64,000 nt of DNA from Candidatus Ruminimicrobiellum bubulum (lineage in GTDB: Bacteria; Elusimicrobiota; Endomicrobiia; Endomicrobiales; Endomicrobiaceae): positions 1-64,000 of the forward strand of contig JAGCCP010000039.1 of NCBI GenBank assembly GCA_017651625.1. The letters are read 5' to 3'. The notes beneath the pieces are model-generated. The model was given only the letters and a program-made list of their open reading frames with translations, ran no database searches and was not told the DNA's origin. Shown here in pieces: positions 10,239-18,476 of this stretch; the first letter of the stretch is position 1, and each line of letters starts with the position of its first letter. A program made the translations under genes and the position numbers.

Positions 10239-10263
10239 TAAAAATTTGTTTCACAAATTTTTA
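10239..10263. repeat. Perfect AT palindrome with 3-nt loop, upstream of punA
   Basis: Arms of 11 bp (TAAAAATTTGT and its complement) flank the loop TTC. It is the first of a set of architecture-sharing palindromes at gene borders here. Confidence 0.75.
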
Positions 10264-10349
10264 GGTTATAAGGTGATAGGGTTATGGGATTATCGGCTAA
10301 AACAGCAACGGCTGGATTGCCACGATGACAAGTCACCTCGCAATGACGG
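10264..10349 (+). repeat. Composite intergenic repeat cassette (copy 1)
   Basis: Two modules in series. A ggttataaggtgatagggtt-type module (10264-10296) is followed by a hairpin module (about 10311-10349) with ATTGC/GCAAT outer arms and TGAC/GTCA inner arms. The first module recurs at 56294 and, inverted and diverged, at 11786-11820. At 56294 it is followed by a different hairpin module, so the cassettes are modular. Confidence 0.65.
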
Positions 10350-10376
10350 AAGATTTGTTTGTCTTATTCTTGACTC

Positions 10377-10516
10377 TCAAAGACTTTTAAGATTTTGAAT
10401 TAGAACGAAGTATTTGGCGAATGAAGTGTACTTAAAATAAAAGCGGTATCGATTGGTACTCGATTGAGCCAAATACAAAGTTATAATTCAAAAGATGAAG
10501 TCACTTCGCTAAAATA
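10377..10516 (-). repeat. 101-bp near-palindromic dispersed element, copy A (inverted)
   Basis: The core 10393-10493 is 101 bp. Its two halves are imperfect reverse complements (TTTTGAATTA...TATTTGGC... against GCCAAATA...TAATTCAAAA). It matches the core at 38300-38400 in reverse orientation and, less closely, 56006-56105. Flanks are also shared: AAAGACTTTTAAGA on one side and GATGAAGTCACTTCGCT on the other. It fills most of the 338-bp punA-deoB gap. No ORF is inside it. Confidence 0.85.
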
Positions 10517-10523
10517 AAAAAAA

Positions 10524-11726
10524 CTATATTATTTCCTTCTTAAAACTTGTTCCGTTTTTCATCGGTTCTATATCAAAGATATCTGCTATTGTTTGAGCAA
10601 CATCCGATAAAGATTTTCTTGTTCCCAAATTTATATTTTGTTTTATCATCTTACCGTAAACCATTAAAGGGACATATTCTCTTGTATGGTCGGTATGTTT
10701 TGTATATGTAGGGTCACATCCGTGATCTGCGGTTATTATAAGCAAATCCGTATTTTTCATAAAACTGATTATTTCCGGTAATTTTTCGTCAAAAGATTTC
10801 AATCCTTGGGCATAAGCTTCAATATTTCTTCTGTGTCCCCAAAGCATATCAAAGTCTACCAAGTTTGTAAAAATCAATTGTTTTTTTGAGTTATTTGAAT
10901 TTTTTATTGAATCGATAGTAACTTGTATTCCGTTAGAATTTCCTACCGTATGATAAGCGGTAACAATTCCTTTGTTATTAAATATATCTTTTATTTTGCC
11001 TACGGCAATAACATCCCCGCCAACACTTTTTATCTTATCCAATACCGTTGTTTCCGGAGGCGTTAACGAATAATCTTTTCTGTTGGTTGTTCTTTTAAAT
11101 GTTCCGCCTTCCATACGAACAAAAGGTCTTGCTATAACTCTGCCTACAGCATGATTTCCTTTTAACATTTTTCTTGCAATTTCACATATTTCGTAAAGTC
11201 TTTTAAGACCGCCGAACTTATCACCATCTTCGGCTGCGGCAATTTGAAAAACTGAATCTGCCGATGTGTAAACGATAGGATAACCTGTTTCATAATGTTC
11301 TTCTCCTAAAACTTTTATTATCTCCGTACCGGAAGCAACACAGTTACCCAAAACTTTTGTGCCGATTTGTTTTTCGAATTCTTCTATTAAATCTTTCGGA
11401 AATCCGTTAGGATATGTAGGAAAAGGTTTATCTAAAACTATACCGGAGAGTTCCCAATGACCTGCGGTTGTATCTTTTGCAGGTGACAATGTTGCCATTT
11501 TACCGTAGCAACCTATAACTTTTTCCGGATTATAACCGTAAGGTGACGGAACTATGTTATATAGTCCGAGTTTACCCATGTTCTCAAGAACAAAATTTTT
11601 ATCTTTTTGTTCAAAAATATGTTTTAAAGTATTTGTACCGGCATCACCATATTTGGCAGCATCGGGAAGTTCACCTGCCCCGACACTATCCAACACTATT
11701 AGAATTATTCTGTTAATGTTTACCAT
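10524..11726 (-). CDS. deoB: Phosphopentomutase
   Basis: A 400-residue alkaline-phosphatase-superfamily mutase that interconverts (deoxy)ribose-1-phosphate and -5-phosphate, linking the phosphorylases to DeoC and to the pentose phosphate pathway. Metal ligands are visible in [13 protein letters not shown] (about 10), TTAGHWE (about 87), the [11 protein letters not shown] segment and [20 protein letters not shown] (about 335). Length matches the family. The 338-bp gap to punA is filled with repeats. Confidence 0.96.
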   Translation of the reverse strand: MVNINRIILIVLDSVGAGELPDAAKYGDAGTNTLKHIFEQKDKNFVLENMGKLGLYNIVPSPYGYNPEKVIGCYGKMATLSPAKDTTAGHWELSGIVLDKPFPTYPNGFPKDLIEEFEKQIGTKVLGNCVASGTEIIKVLGEEHYETGYPIVYTSADSVFQIAAAEDGDKFGGLKRLYEICEIARKMLKGNHAVGRVIARPFVRMEGGTFKRTTNRKDYSLTPPETTVLDKIKSVGGDVIAVGKIKDIFNNKGIVTAYHTVGNSNGIQVTIDSIKNSNNSKKQLIFTNLVDFDMLWGHRRNIEAYAQGLKSFDEKLPEIISFMKNTDLLIITADHGCDPTYTKHTDHTREYVPLMVYGKMIKQNINLGTRKSLSDVAQTIADIFDIEPMKNGTSFKKEII

Positions 11727-11785
11727 TTTAGGACAATTTATAATTACAACTATTTAACTTTATAAGGTTAATTCTTTAGTTTTTT

Positions 11786-11820
11786 AACCTATAACCTTAT
11801 CACCCTATAAACTTATAACC
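11786..11820 (-). repeat. Diverged inverted copy of the GGTTATAAGG intergenic module
   Basis: Read on the minus strand it is GGTTATAAGTTTATAGGGTG followed by ATAAGGTTATAGGTT, related to the modules at 10264 and 56294. It occupies the deoB-transketolase gap. Confidence 0.55.
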
Positions 11821-11841
11821 TAAATTGTCTGTGACAATTTA
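11821..11841. repeat. Perfect palindrome with 3-nt loop, abutting the transketolase stop
   Basis: Arms TAAATTGTC and GACAATTTA flank TGT. It lies directly after the stop codon at 11842. On the minus strand no T-run follows, so it is a poor intrinsic terminator. Confidence 0.7.
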
Positions 11842-12792
11842 TTATTTTTTTCTTTTTAAAACTTTTTTTACGGCTTCAACAATATTTATATCTTTTAAAC
11901 CGTATTTTACAATCAAGTCTGCCGGTTTTCCGGATTCTCCGAAAGTGTCATTAACGCCTACAAATTCCATAGGAACAGGACTGTTAGCAACAACAACTTC
12001 GGCAACAGCACTTCCGAATCCGCCGAAAATTTGATGTTCTTCGGCAGTCACTATTGCACCGCACTCTTTTGCGGCATCTATTATTGCTTGCTTATCTATA
12101 GGTTTTATTGTGTGTATATTTAATACTCTTGCTTTTATGCCTTCTTTTTCCAAAATTTCCGCAGCCATTAACGATTCATATACCATTGAACCGCAAGCCA
12201 TGATACAAACATCACTGCCTTCTTTCATTTTTATGGCTTTACCTATTTCAAAAGGTGTTTTGTCTTCAGTAATAATGGGAACATTTTCTCTACCATATCT
12301 TATATAAACAGGTCCGTTATAATCTGCTGCTGCAATTGTTGCTTTCTTTGTTTCAACTAAATCGCAAGGAACAAGAACGGTCATGTGAGGTAAACATCTC
12401 ATTATGGAAATTTCTTCTAAAGCTTGGTGAGTTGCACCATCGGGACCTACCATAAGTCCGGAATGAGAGCCGCCGATTTTAACATTTAAATTCGAATAAC
12501 AAATTGTTGTTCTTATCTGTTCCCAAGGTCTTCCGGAAGCAAAAACTCCGTAAGTAGAAACGAAAGGTACAAAACCTGCAACGGCAAGTCCTGCAGCCAT
12601 TCCCAACAAATTGGTTTCCGCAATACCCACATTTGCAAATCTTTCCGGAAACTCTTTTTGAAAACCGTTTATTGCAACCGAAGAAACGGTATCAGCACCG
12701 AGAACAAAAATTTTATCGTTTTTTCTGCCTAACTCAACAAGACCTTCACCAAAACCAAACCTTGTAGCTTTATTACCAAAAACATTTACCAT
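11842..12792 (-). CDS. Transketolase, C-terminal subunit (pyrimidine-binding plus C-terminal domains)
   Basis: A 316-residue half transketolase. The TPP pyrimidine-binding domain occupies about 1-170 (ADTVSSVAINGFQKEFPERF, NVGIAETNLLGMAAGLA with the catalytic Glu). The regulatory C-terminal domain occupies about 190-310 (EEHQIFGGFGSAVAE). It pairs with the N-terminal half encoded 25 bp upstream. Together they move two-carbon units between pentose, hexose and triose phosphates, carrying ribose-5-phosphate from nucleosides into glycolysis. Split transketolases are common in archaea and several anaerobic bacteria. Confidence 0.93.
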   Translation of the reverse strand: MVNVFGNKATRFGFGEGLVELGRKNDKIFVLGADTVSSVAINGFQKEFPERFANVGIAETNLLGMAAGLAVAGFVPFVSTYGVFASGRPWEQIRTTICYSNLNVKIGGSHSGLMVGPDGATHQALEEISIMRCLPHMTVLVPCDLVETKKATIAAADYNGPVYIRYGRENVPIITEDKTPFEIGKAIKMKEGSDVCIMACGSMVYESLMAAEILEKEGIKARVLNIHTIKPIDKQAIIDAAKECGAIVTAEEHQIFGGFGSAVAEVVVANSPVPMEFVGVNDTFGESGKPADLIVKYGLKDINIVEAVKKVLKRKK

Positions 12793-12817
12793 AATTTATT
12801 CCTTATATTTTTAAAAA

Positions 12818-13645
12818 TTATTTACTTAAACTTGCATCTATTTCTTTAAGTGCTTGTTCCAACTGTTCCGCATTAGGAGCTTTTCCGTGCCAATCGGCAA
12901 CGTTTTCCATAAAAGAAACACCTTTACCTTTTACGGTTTTTGCCATTATAACGGTAGGTTTTCCTTTGCATTGTTTTGCTTTTGTATATGCATCATCAAC
13001 TTCTTTTAAGTTGTGTCCGTCTATTTCTATAACATTCCAACCGAAAGCTCTGTACTTATCGGCTATCGGATTAATATTTAAAACATCTTCAACTTTACCG
13101 TCTATTTGTAAACCGTTACAATCAACAATAGCACACAAATTATCAAGTTTAAAGTGAGGCGCACACATAGCAGCTTCCCATATTGAACCTTCCTGCTGTT
13201 CACCGTCTCCCATAAGGACGTACACTCTGTTATCTTGTTTTAAAGTTTTTATACCTTTTGCAATACCTGCTGCTATTGAAAGTCCGTATCCCAAAGAACC
13301 GGTAGAAATTTCTATACCCGGAATATGTTTATCCATTGCGGGATGTCCTTGCAATCTGCCGCCGATTTTTCTTAACGTATCTAACTCTTCTTTAGGAATA
13401 CAACCTATTTGTGCAAGAACAGCATATAAAACGGGGCAAACATGACCTTTTGATAAAACAAAATAATCTCTGTTTTTATCTTGCCAGTTATCTTTATTAA
13501 AGTTCATATGATTATTATATAAATCTACCAATAACTCTACTGCAGATAAACTTCCACCCGGATGACCGGACCCGGCTTTATTCAACATTTTAAGAACTTC
13601 TTTTCTTACAGATGCTGATATCATTTTCAAATCAGCTATTTCCAT
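12818..13645 (-). CDS. Transketolase, N-terminal subunit (TPP pyrophosphate-binding)
   Basis: A 275-residue N-terminal half. GHPGGSLSAVEL (about 27), LSKGHVCPVLYA (about 68), GSLGYGLSIAAGIA (about 116) and the TPP/Mg motif GDGEQQEGSIWEA (about 145) are all intact, followed by VKGKGVSFMEN. A GGGGGAAG Shine-Dalgarno lies before the ATG. It forms the active enzyme with the product of the next gene. Confidence 0.94.
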   Translation of the reverse strand: MEIADLKMISASVRKEVLKMLNKAGSGHPGGSLSAVELLVDLYNNHMNFNKDNWQDKNRDYFVLSKGHVCPVLYAVLAQIGCIPKEELDTLRKIGGRLQGHPAMDKHIPGIEISTGSLGYGLSIAAGIAKGIKTLKQDNRVYVLMGDGEQQEGSIWEAAMCAPHFKLDNLCAIVDCNGLQIDGKVEDVLNINPIADKYRAFGWNVIEIDGHNLKEVDDAYTKAKQCKGKPTVIMAKTVKGKGVSFMENVADWHGKAPNAEQLEQALKEIDASLSK

Positions 13646-13665
13646 TTGCTTCCCCCATTTATATA

Positions 13666-15375
13666 TTAACTTTTAATTTTCTTATACAAATTCATTCTTT
13701 CTATTATACCATAAATAATAACAGATACGTGCTCTAAAGCTTTTACATCGGTACAATTGAAACTTGAATTTTTCTTATTGATTGCAACAACTATTGCAAT
13801 TACTTCATCTCCCTGCTTTACCGGCAGGAACACCGCAGACTTCAATTTAACACTGTCACTTATTAAATTCCTCGAATAACTGTTCAAGTCTGAATCTTTA
13901 TTTAAAACAATACGATTACCCGTATTTATTATATCATTATAGATTGTACCTTTTTTGTTAACAATTTTTAAGATGTTATCTAAACCGAAAGAACCTTTAA
14001 CGGAATACAAAACATCTTCTTTTTTATCATATGTAAAAATACCGAACTTTTCTATGTCTAAAATCTCTTTCATTTTTGACGTAATATATTCCATGGATTC
14101 TGCGATATCTATTCTCGTAGTTGCATGAAAAGCGATATCTGAAACATTTCTTATATCTTTTATCTTTTTTACCAAAATGTTGTTTGTTTCCATAAGTTCT
14201 TTTGAGGCCGTTTCTATTTCTATTTCCAATTTTCTGTTTGTTTCTTTTATTGTTTGATAATCTTTTATTCTGTTTATCAATGCAACCAAATATTTTGAAA
14301 CACTGTTTATAATATCAATATTATCGGAATTAAAAGAATTTTCAATTTTACATATTACACTAAAAACACCTATACACTTTTTATCTTCTTCTATAAGCGG
14401 AATAGACATAAAAGAGCCGACTTTATCATCACACAAACCGCCTATATTTTCTTTTGTTATTTTATTTTCATCGTTCACAACAATTTCTTTTATTTGTTCG
14501 TACGTATTCCATATATAATTATTGTCATCTTTAGGCATTAAAGTTATATCGTTATTTAATAATCCGTTTTTGGCAAACACTTTTAATTGACCGCTTTCAT
14601 CGGGAATAAACAATGCACACATAGAATCTTTTATTCTTTTTTGAACAACATTAAATACAACATGTACGGAATTTACAAGTTCCAAATCGGAACTTACGAT
14701 ACTTGTGGCAGAAAACAATAAATTCATTGTAGTATTTACATCAAAAACTTTATTATGCAATTTCTTTAAGTCGAAAAATATGTTTTTCCATATTCCGTAT
14801 TCGTTGGACTCATCAAAAGTTACTTCTTTATCCATAACGATATTGTTTATCATCATTTTTATCTGTTTAAACGGATCAAACACGTATTTTTTGATATAAA
14901 GGTATGCAACAAAAATAAAACCTATCAACAAAAAAATTACCGATAGTAACAATATGGTAATATTTACACCGCTTGAAAATATTTTTGCAAAAAGTTCGTA
15001 TGAAGGCCAAACTTCAATCCAACCAACAACGGTATTTTCACTTTTTATCGGATAAGATAATTTTAAAACAGACAACAATGCGGAATTTATTTTTGTAGGA
15101 TTAAAATACTCTTTCTTATTTTTTATTGTCAGATAACGAATATAATCTTTTTTTTCAAATTCGGAAATAAATTTTCTTGTTTTATCCAACGCGAAGTTTT
15201 TGTTAACAATTTCCGATAACATCTGTTTAGAATCGTCAAACATTGGATATATACTTTTTTTCAATTCGTTATCAAAAAAGACATATACAAACAAAAACCA
15301 AATTAAAACTATAAGCAAAATAGCGGAAATTATTATTGATATATGTTTAACTATTGTTTTATTCATACTCATCAT
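13666..15375 (-). CDS. Membrane-anchored double-GAF sensor without a recognisable output domain
   Basis: A 569-residue protein. TM1 is at about 10-32, an extracytoplasmic domain of about 100 residues follows, then TM2 at about 137-161 and a HAMP-like linker. GAF1 is at about 220-370 and a coiled coil at about 372-410. GAF2 is at about 410-560, where the protein ends. No kinase, GGDEF, EAL, HD or helix-turn-helix region can be seen, so the signal partner is unknown. It may sense a ligand and act through protein contact. The start overlaps deoC by 17 nt; ATG codons at 15372 and 15366 are alternatives. Its place between transketolase and deoC suggests a link with nucleoside use (inference). Confidence 0.75.
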   Translation of the reverse strand: MMSMNKTIVKHISIIISAILLIVLIWFLFVYVFFDNELKKSIYPMFDDSKQMLSEIVNKNFALDKTRKFISEFEKKDYIRYLTIKNKKEYFNPTKINSALLSVLKLSYPIKSENTVVGWIEVWPSYELFAKIFSSGVNITILLLSVIFLLIGFIFVAYLYIKKYVFDPFKQIKMMINNIVMDKEVTFDESNEYGIWKNIFFDLKKLHNKVFDVNTTMNLLFSATSIVSSDLELVNSVHVVFNVVQKRIKDSMCALFIPDESGQLKVFAKNGLLNNDITLMPKDDNNYIWNTYEQIKEIVVNDENKITKENIGGLCDDKVGSFMSIPLIEEDKKCIGVFSVICKIENSFNSDNIDIINSVSKYLVALINRIKDYQTIKETNRKLEIEIETASKELMETNNILVKKIKDIRNVSDIAFHATTRIDIAESMEYITSKMKEILDIEKFGIFTYDKKEDVLYSVKGSFGLDNILKIVNKKGTIYNDIINTGNRIVLNKDSDLNSYSRNLISDSVKLKSAVFLPVKQGDEVIAIVVAINKKNSSFNCTDVKALEHVSVIIYGIIERMNLYKKIKS

Positions 15376-16012
15376 CTATCAACTGCAAAGATTTTGATGT
15401 ACCTAATCTGCTTGCACCGGCTCTTATTAGTTCTTCGGCTTGTTTATATGTTGATATTCCGCCTGATGCTTTTATTCTTACATTGTTTTTCAATATTTTT
15501 TTAAAAAACTTAATATCTTCAACAGTCGCACCTGAAGGTGCAAAACCTGTAGATGTTTTTAAAAAATCTACACCATTATTCAAAACTATTTTAGCTATTT
15601 TTTCTTTTTCTTCTTGGTTTAAATATGCCGTTTCAACTATTATTTTTAATACTTTTTTTGCCGCTGCTTTTCTTAATAAAGAAATTTCCCTTTCTACATA
15701 TTCAAAATCTTTAGATTTTAAAGCAGATATATTTATAACGGCATCTATTTCATCAGCTCCGCTTTTTATAGCTTCTTTAGTTTCAATCAACTTACTTATG
15801 TAGCTGTTGTATCCTAAAGGAAATCCTATTACGGTACAAACTTTTACATCGGTATTGATAAGAGCATGTTTACAACTTCCTACCATAAAAGGAGGCACAC
15901 ATACGGAATAAAACCTTTTTTCAACCGCTTGTTCACATAATAGCTGAAAATCTTTATACGTTGCATTAGGTTTTAATAATGTGTGATCTATGATAGACGC
16001 TATATTTACCAT
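15359..16012 (-). CDS. deoC: Deoxyribose-phosphate aldolase
   Basis: A 217-residue class I aldolase that splits 2-deoxyribose-5-phosphate into glyceraldehyde-3-phosphate and acetaldehyde. The Schiff-base lysine is in FLKTSTGFAPSGAT (about 157) and the second lysine in RIKASGGIS (about 184). IDHTLLKPNAT near the N-terminus and EIDAVINISAL carry the conserved Asp. Length is normal. No acetaldehyde dehydrogenase is visible nearby. It overlaps the DUF4139 gene by 7 nt and the sensor gene by up to 17 nt. Confidence 0.96.
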   Translation of the reverse strand: MVNIASIIDHTLLKPNATYKDFQLLCEQAVEKRFYSVCVPPFMVGSCKHALINTDVKVCTVIGFPLGYNSYISKLIETKEAIKSGADEIDAVINISALKSKDFEYVEREISLLRKAAAKKVLKIIVETAYLNQEEKEKIAKIVLNNGVDFLKTSTGFAPSGATVEDIKFFKKILKNNVRIKASGGISTYKQAEELIRAGASRLGTSKSLQLIDDEYE

Positions 16013-17364
16013 GAATATTTTACCTTATAAGTAACTTTTGTTTCCGATTTTGCGGGAACATCAACTTCAAAAACTATACTGTTTGAATCTTTCTTTTCAA
16101 ACTTATGTGAATTGGAAACAATTTTCCAATTAGACCAACCATAAAAAGTTTCTATAACATCAACTTTTACAACTTCATCTTTTGCATTTTTTAAAACAAT
16201 TTCATAAGTTTCTTCCGATTGTTTTGCAGAATTATTTCTTGAAGAATTTGTCATCTTCTTTTCTGCGGTAACATCAAAAGCATTACCTAAAGTAAGTCTC
16301 ATATCTTTGTTTTCAGGAGTATGATCTATAGTATCTTCACCTACAAATTCTATAGAATCTCCATCACTTTTGAATACTCTTACTTTACCTTTTGGTAACG
16401 GTATTCCTAAATTGGAAGCTTTATTATTTTTAAACTTCAAAGAAATTTCTACTTTGTTATTTTTTGAACTTTGATACGTAAACTTTTTCTCTACGGGAAT
16501 ATTTTGTGCTGCGGTAAATTCTATTTGTTTTTTCTCGTTATCTTTTAAATCTGCTTTTCTTTGTAACTTATAAATATGATACTCAAAAAATGCCTGTTCC
16601 TGAAAACCTGCAGCAGTATCATATGCCGCTTCTTCCGCAACAGCGGCTTTAGCTAACATAACTCTGTTAGTCCTTCCGGATTCTTTAACGGTATTTACAT
16701 CACCTGCAACCAATTTTAATTTTGCATCTTTATATGTTGCACCGGAAGTATTATTTATCGTTACCCAAGCATTCAAATCTATATTTTTATCATCTTTATT
16801 TAATACTGCAACATAATCCGCTACCCAAGAAAATCCTGTTGTTTTATATGTTAATTCCAACTTTTTCTTACCGGAAACTTTACTATTGATTAACCACGAT
16901 AAAGTAGGTTTTAACATTAAACCGTCCGGCATCTTGGGCAAAGATATTTCTCCGTCCGGGTTAATAACAATCTTATCGTTATTTGTTTTTATGATTGTGC
17001 CACCCTGAACAGATAAAAGTTTACCTGAAATTTTTTCCTTTTGAGAGTTAGGCAAATATCTTTCCACCGTTATATCTTTACCTATGTATTTCTGTAACAA
17101 TTTGTTACTGTTTACCAAATCGAAATCATAGTTTTGTTCAAGAATTGTAATATTATTTGCATCAGAAAGAAATTTCGGTAACACACTTGTAGGATCTATT
17201 TTCGCTGATACATCATCTACTTCTATCGTTTGTTTACCGACTTTAACATCAACTTCTTTCGTATCTCTTACAAGTGCAAAATTATCATTGTAAATTGTTA
17301 CAGATGCCGCATAAATAAAACTTGAAACAAACATAAATACGGATAAAACCAAAATTTTTTTCAT
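16006..17364 (-). CDS. Secreted DUF4139-domain protein
   Basis: About 452 residues with an N-terminal signal peptide (MKKILVLSVFMFVSSFIYAA), so probably periplasmic or surface exposed. TIYNDNFALVRDTKEV, the central GFSWVADYVAVL and the C-terminal FYGWSNWKI beta-rich part match the DUF4139 family, whose function is unknown. An ATG 12 nt upstream (17376) is possible, but the inner ATG has a GGAA at a usable distance and gives a clean signal peptide. It overlaps deoC by 7 nt although it has no evident role in sugar metabolism. Confidence 0.75.
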   Translation of the reverse strand: MKKILVLSVFMFVSSFIYAASVTIYNDNFALVRDTKEVDVKVGKQTIEVDDVSAKIDPTSVLPKFLSDANNITILEQNYDFDLVNSNKLLQKYIGKDITVERYLPNSQKEKISGKLLSVQGGTIIKTNNDKIVINPDGEISLPKMPDGLMLKPTLSWLINSKVSGKKKLELTYKTTGFSWVADYVAVLNKDDKNIDLNAWVTINNTSGATYKDAKLKLVAGDVNTVKESGRTNRVMLAKAAVAEEAAYDTAAGFQEQAFFEYHIYKLQRKADLKDNEKKQIEFTAAQNIPVEKKFTYQSSKNNKVEISLKFKNNKASNLGIPLPKGKVRVFKSDGDSIEFVGEDTIDHTPENKDMRLTLGNAFDVTAEKKMTNSSRNNSAKQSEETYEIVLKNAKDEVVKVDVIETFYGWSNWKIVSNSHKFEKKDSNSIVFEVDVPAKSETKVTYKVKYSW

Positions 17365-17401
17365 AGCAGTTTCCATTTATATTTTTATTTGCGTATAAAA
17401 A

Positions 17402-17437
17402 AAATAGAACAACAGCATTAACACTGTTGTTCTATTT
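17402..17437 (-). terminator. Intrinsic terminator overlapping the end of rpiB
   Basis: Perfect 14-bp stem: AAATAGAACAACAG pairs with CTGTTGTTCTATTT around an 8-nt loop, and the minus-strand transcript continues into a run of U. The upstream arm is coding sequence for the last residues of rpiB and the stop codon lies in the loop. It ends the tpiA-pduL-rpiB transcript. Confidence 0.85.
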
Positions 17438-17858
17438 GACTGATTTTATTTATTCTTTTCATATGTCTTTGCTCAAATTCTGTTTCAAGAAAAGTCTTAA
17501 TCCATAAACAAATATCTTCGGACGATGCAAATCTTGCTCCGGCACACATAATATTTGCATTATTATGTTGCGCTATCAATTGTGCCGTTTCTTTACTCCA
17601 ACAAACTGCCGCTCTTATACCTTTAACTTTATTTGCGGCAATCGACATTCCTATACCGGTACCGCAAATTAAAATACCTTTATCGGCAACTTTTGAAACA
17701 ACATTTTGAGCAACTTTAAGAGCAAAATCAGGATAATCACAACTTTCCTTAGAGTCTGTTCCGCAATCTATAACATCATGCCCTAAAGTTTTTATAAAAG
17801 ATATTAATTTATCCTTAACTTCTATTCCGGCATGATCACAACCGAATGCAATTTTCAT
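17418..17858 (-). CDS. rpiB: Ribose-5-phosphate isomerase B
   Basis: A 146-residue RpiB/LacAB-family isomerase interconverting ribose-5-phosphate and ribulose-5-phosphate, needed to feed the transketolase. GCDHAGIEVKD (about 6), CGTDSKESCDYPDFA, the anion-hole ICGTGIGMSIAANK (about 66) and NNANIMCAGAR are conserved. The catalytic Cys is in ICGTG. It is the last gene before the intrinsic terminator that overlaps its own 3' end. Confidence 0.95.
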   Translation of the reverse strand: MKIAFGCDHAGIEVKDKLISFIKTLGHDVIDCGTDSKESCDYPDFALKVAQNVVSKVADKGILICGTGIGMSIAANKVKGIRAAVCWSKETAQLIAQHNNANIMCAGARFASSEDICLWIKTFLETEFEQRHMKRINKISQIEQQC

Positions 17859-17872
17859 TGTTATACCCTTAA

Positions 17873-18457
17873 TTATAATATGAAGAGCTTATCTCCGTTT
17901 TTCACACCGGCAGCATTAGCTTCTTCCATATCCAAATGACATTCCAATGCCATTTTATCGCTTACCCTTGCTATAACATTATCAAAAACAAGTCCTCTTT
18001 CACCTTCTGTTTTCAACTTCAAAGAGTCACCGTTTTTTACTCCGTAAAATTCTGCATCTTTTGTTGTAAAATGAATATGTCTTTTGGCAACAATGCAACC
18101 TTCTTTTAAATCGATTGATCCCGCAGGACCGATAACTTTTATAGGTTCCGAACCGGCCAAATCACCTGACAATCTTATGCAAACATTAACACCTAATCTT
18201 ATGGCATCAGTTACAAAAATTTCTACTTGAGTTTGTTTTCTTAACGGTCCCAAAACTCTAACTTTTTCTATTGCTCTTTTTGGTCCTTGAATTGTAACTG
18301 TTTCATCACAAGCATGTTCGCCCGGTTGAACCAAATCTTTTGTTTTAGTTAATGTATGTCCTTTACCGAACAATGTTTCCATATCTTCTTTTGACAAATG
18401 AATATGTCTGTTAGAAACATTTGTTAATATGGGATTCTTTGCTCTATTTTCGTTCAT
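17873..18457 (-). CDS. pduL: PduL-type phosphate acyltransferase
   Basis: A 194-residue PduL phosphotransacylase with two beta-barrel repeats. Zinc-binding histidines are visible in NVSNRHIHLS (about 14) and AKRHIHFTTKDAEFYGV (about 125), and ECHLDMEEAN lies near the end. It converts acetyl-CoA (or propionyl-CoA) and phosphate to the acyl phosphate, the step before ATP formation by acetate kinase. The N-terminus is short, with no amphipathic encapsulation helix, so a free cytosolic enzyme is likely. It sits between tpiA and rpiB, which fits fermentation of nucleoside sugars to acetate. Confidence 0.93.
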   Translation of the reverse strand: MNENRAKNPILTNVSNRHIHLSKEDMETLFGKGHTLTKTKDLVQPGEHACDETVTIQGPKRAIEKVRVLGPLRKQTQVEIFVTDAIRLGVNVCIRLSGDLAGSEPIKVIGPAGSIDLKEGCIVAKRHIHFTTKDAEFYGVKNGDSLKLKTEGERGLVFDNVIARVSDKMALECHLDMEEANAAGVKNGDKLFIL

Positions 18458-18476
18458 TTTTGTTTTTCCTCTATAA

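Noticed and set aside
11821-11841. Intrinsic terminator after the transketolase gene
   Set aside because: The hairpin is perfect but no U-run follows on the minus strand.
17873-18457. Bacterial microcompartment locus suggested by pduL
   Set aside because: No shell proteins nearby and no N-terminal encapsulation helix in PduL.
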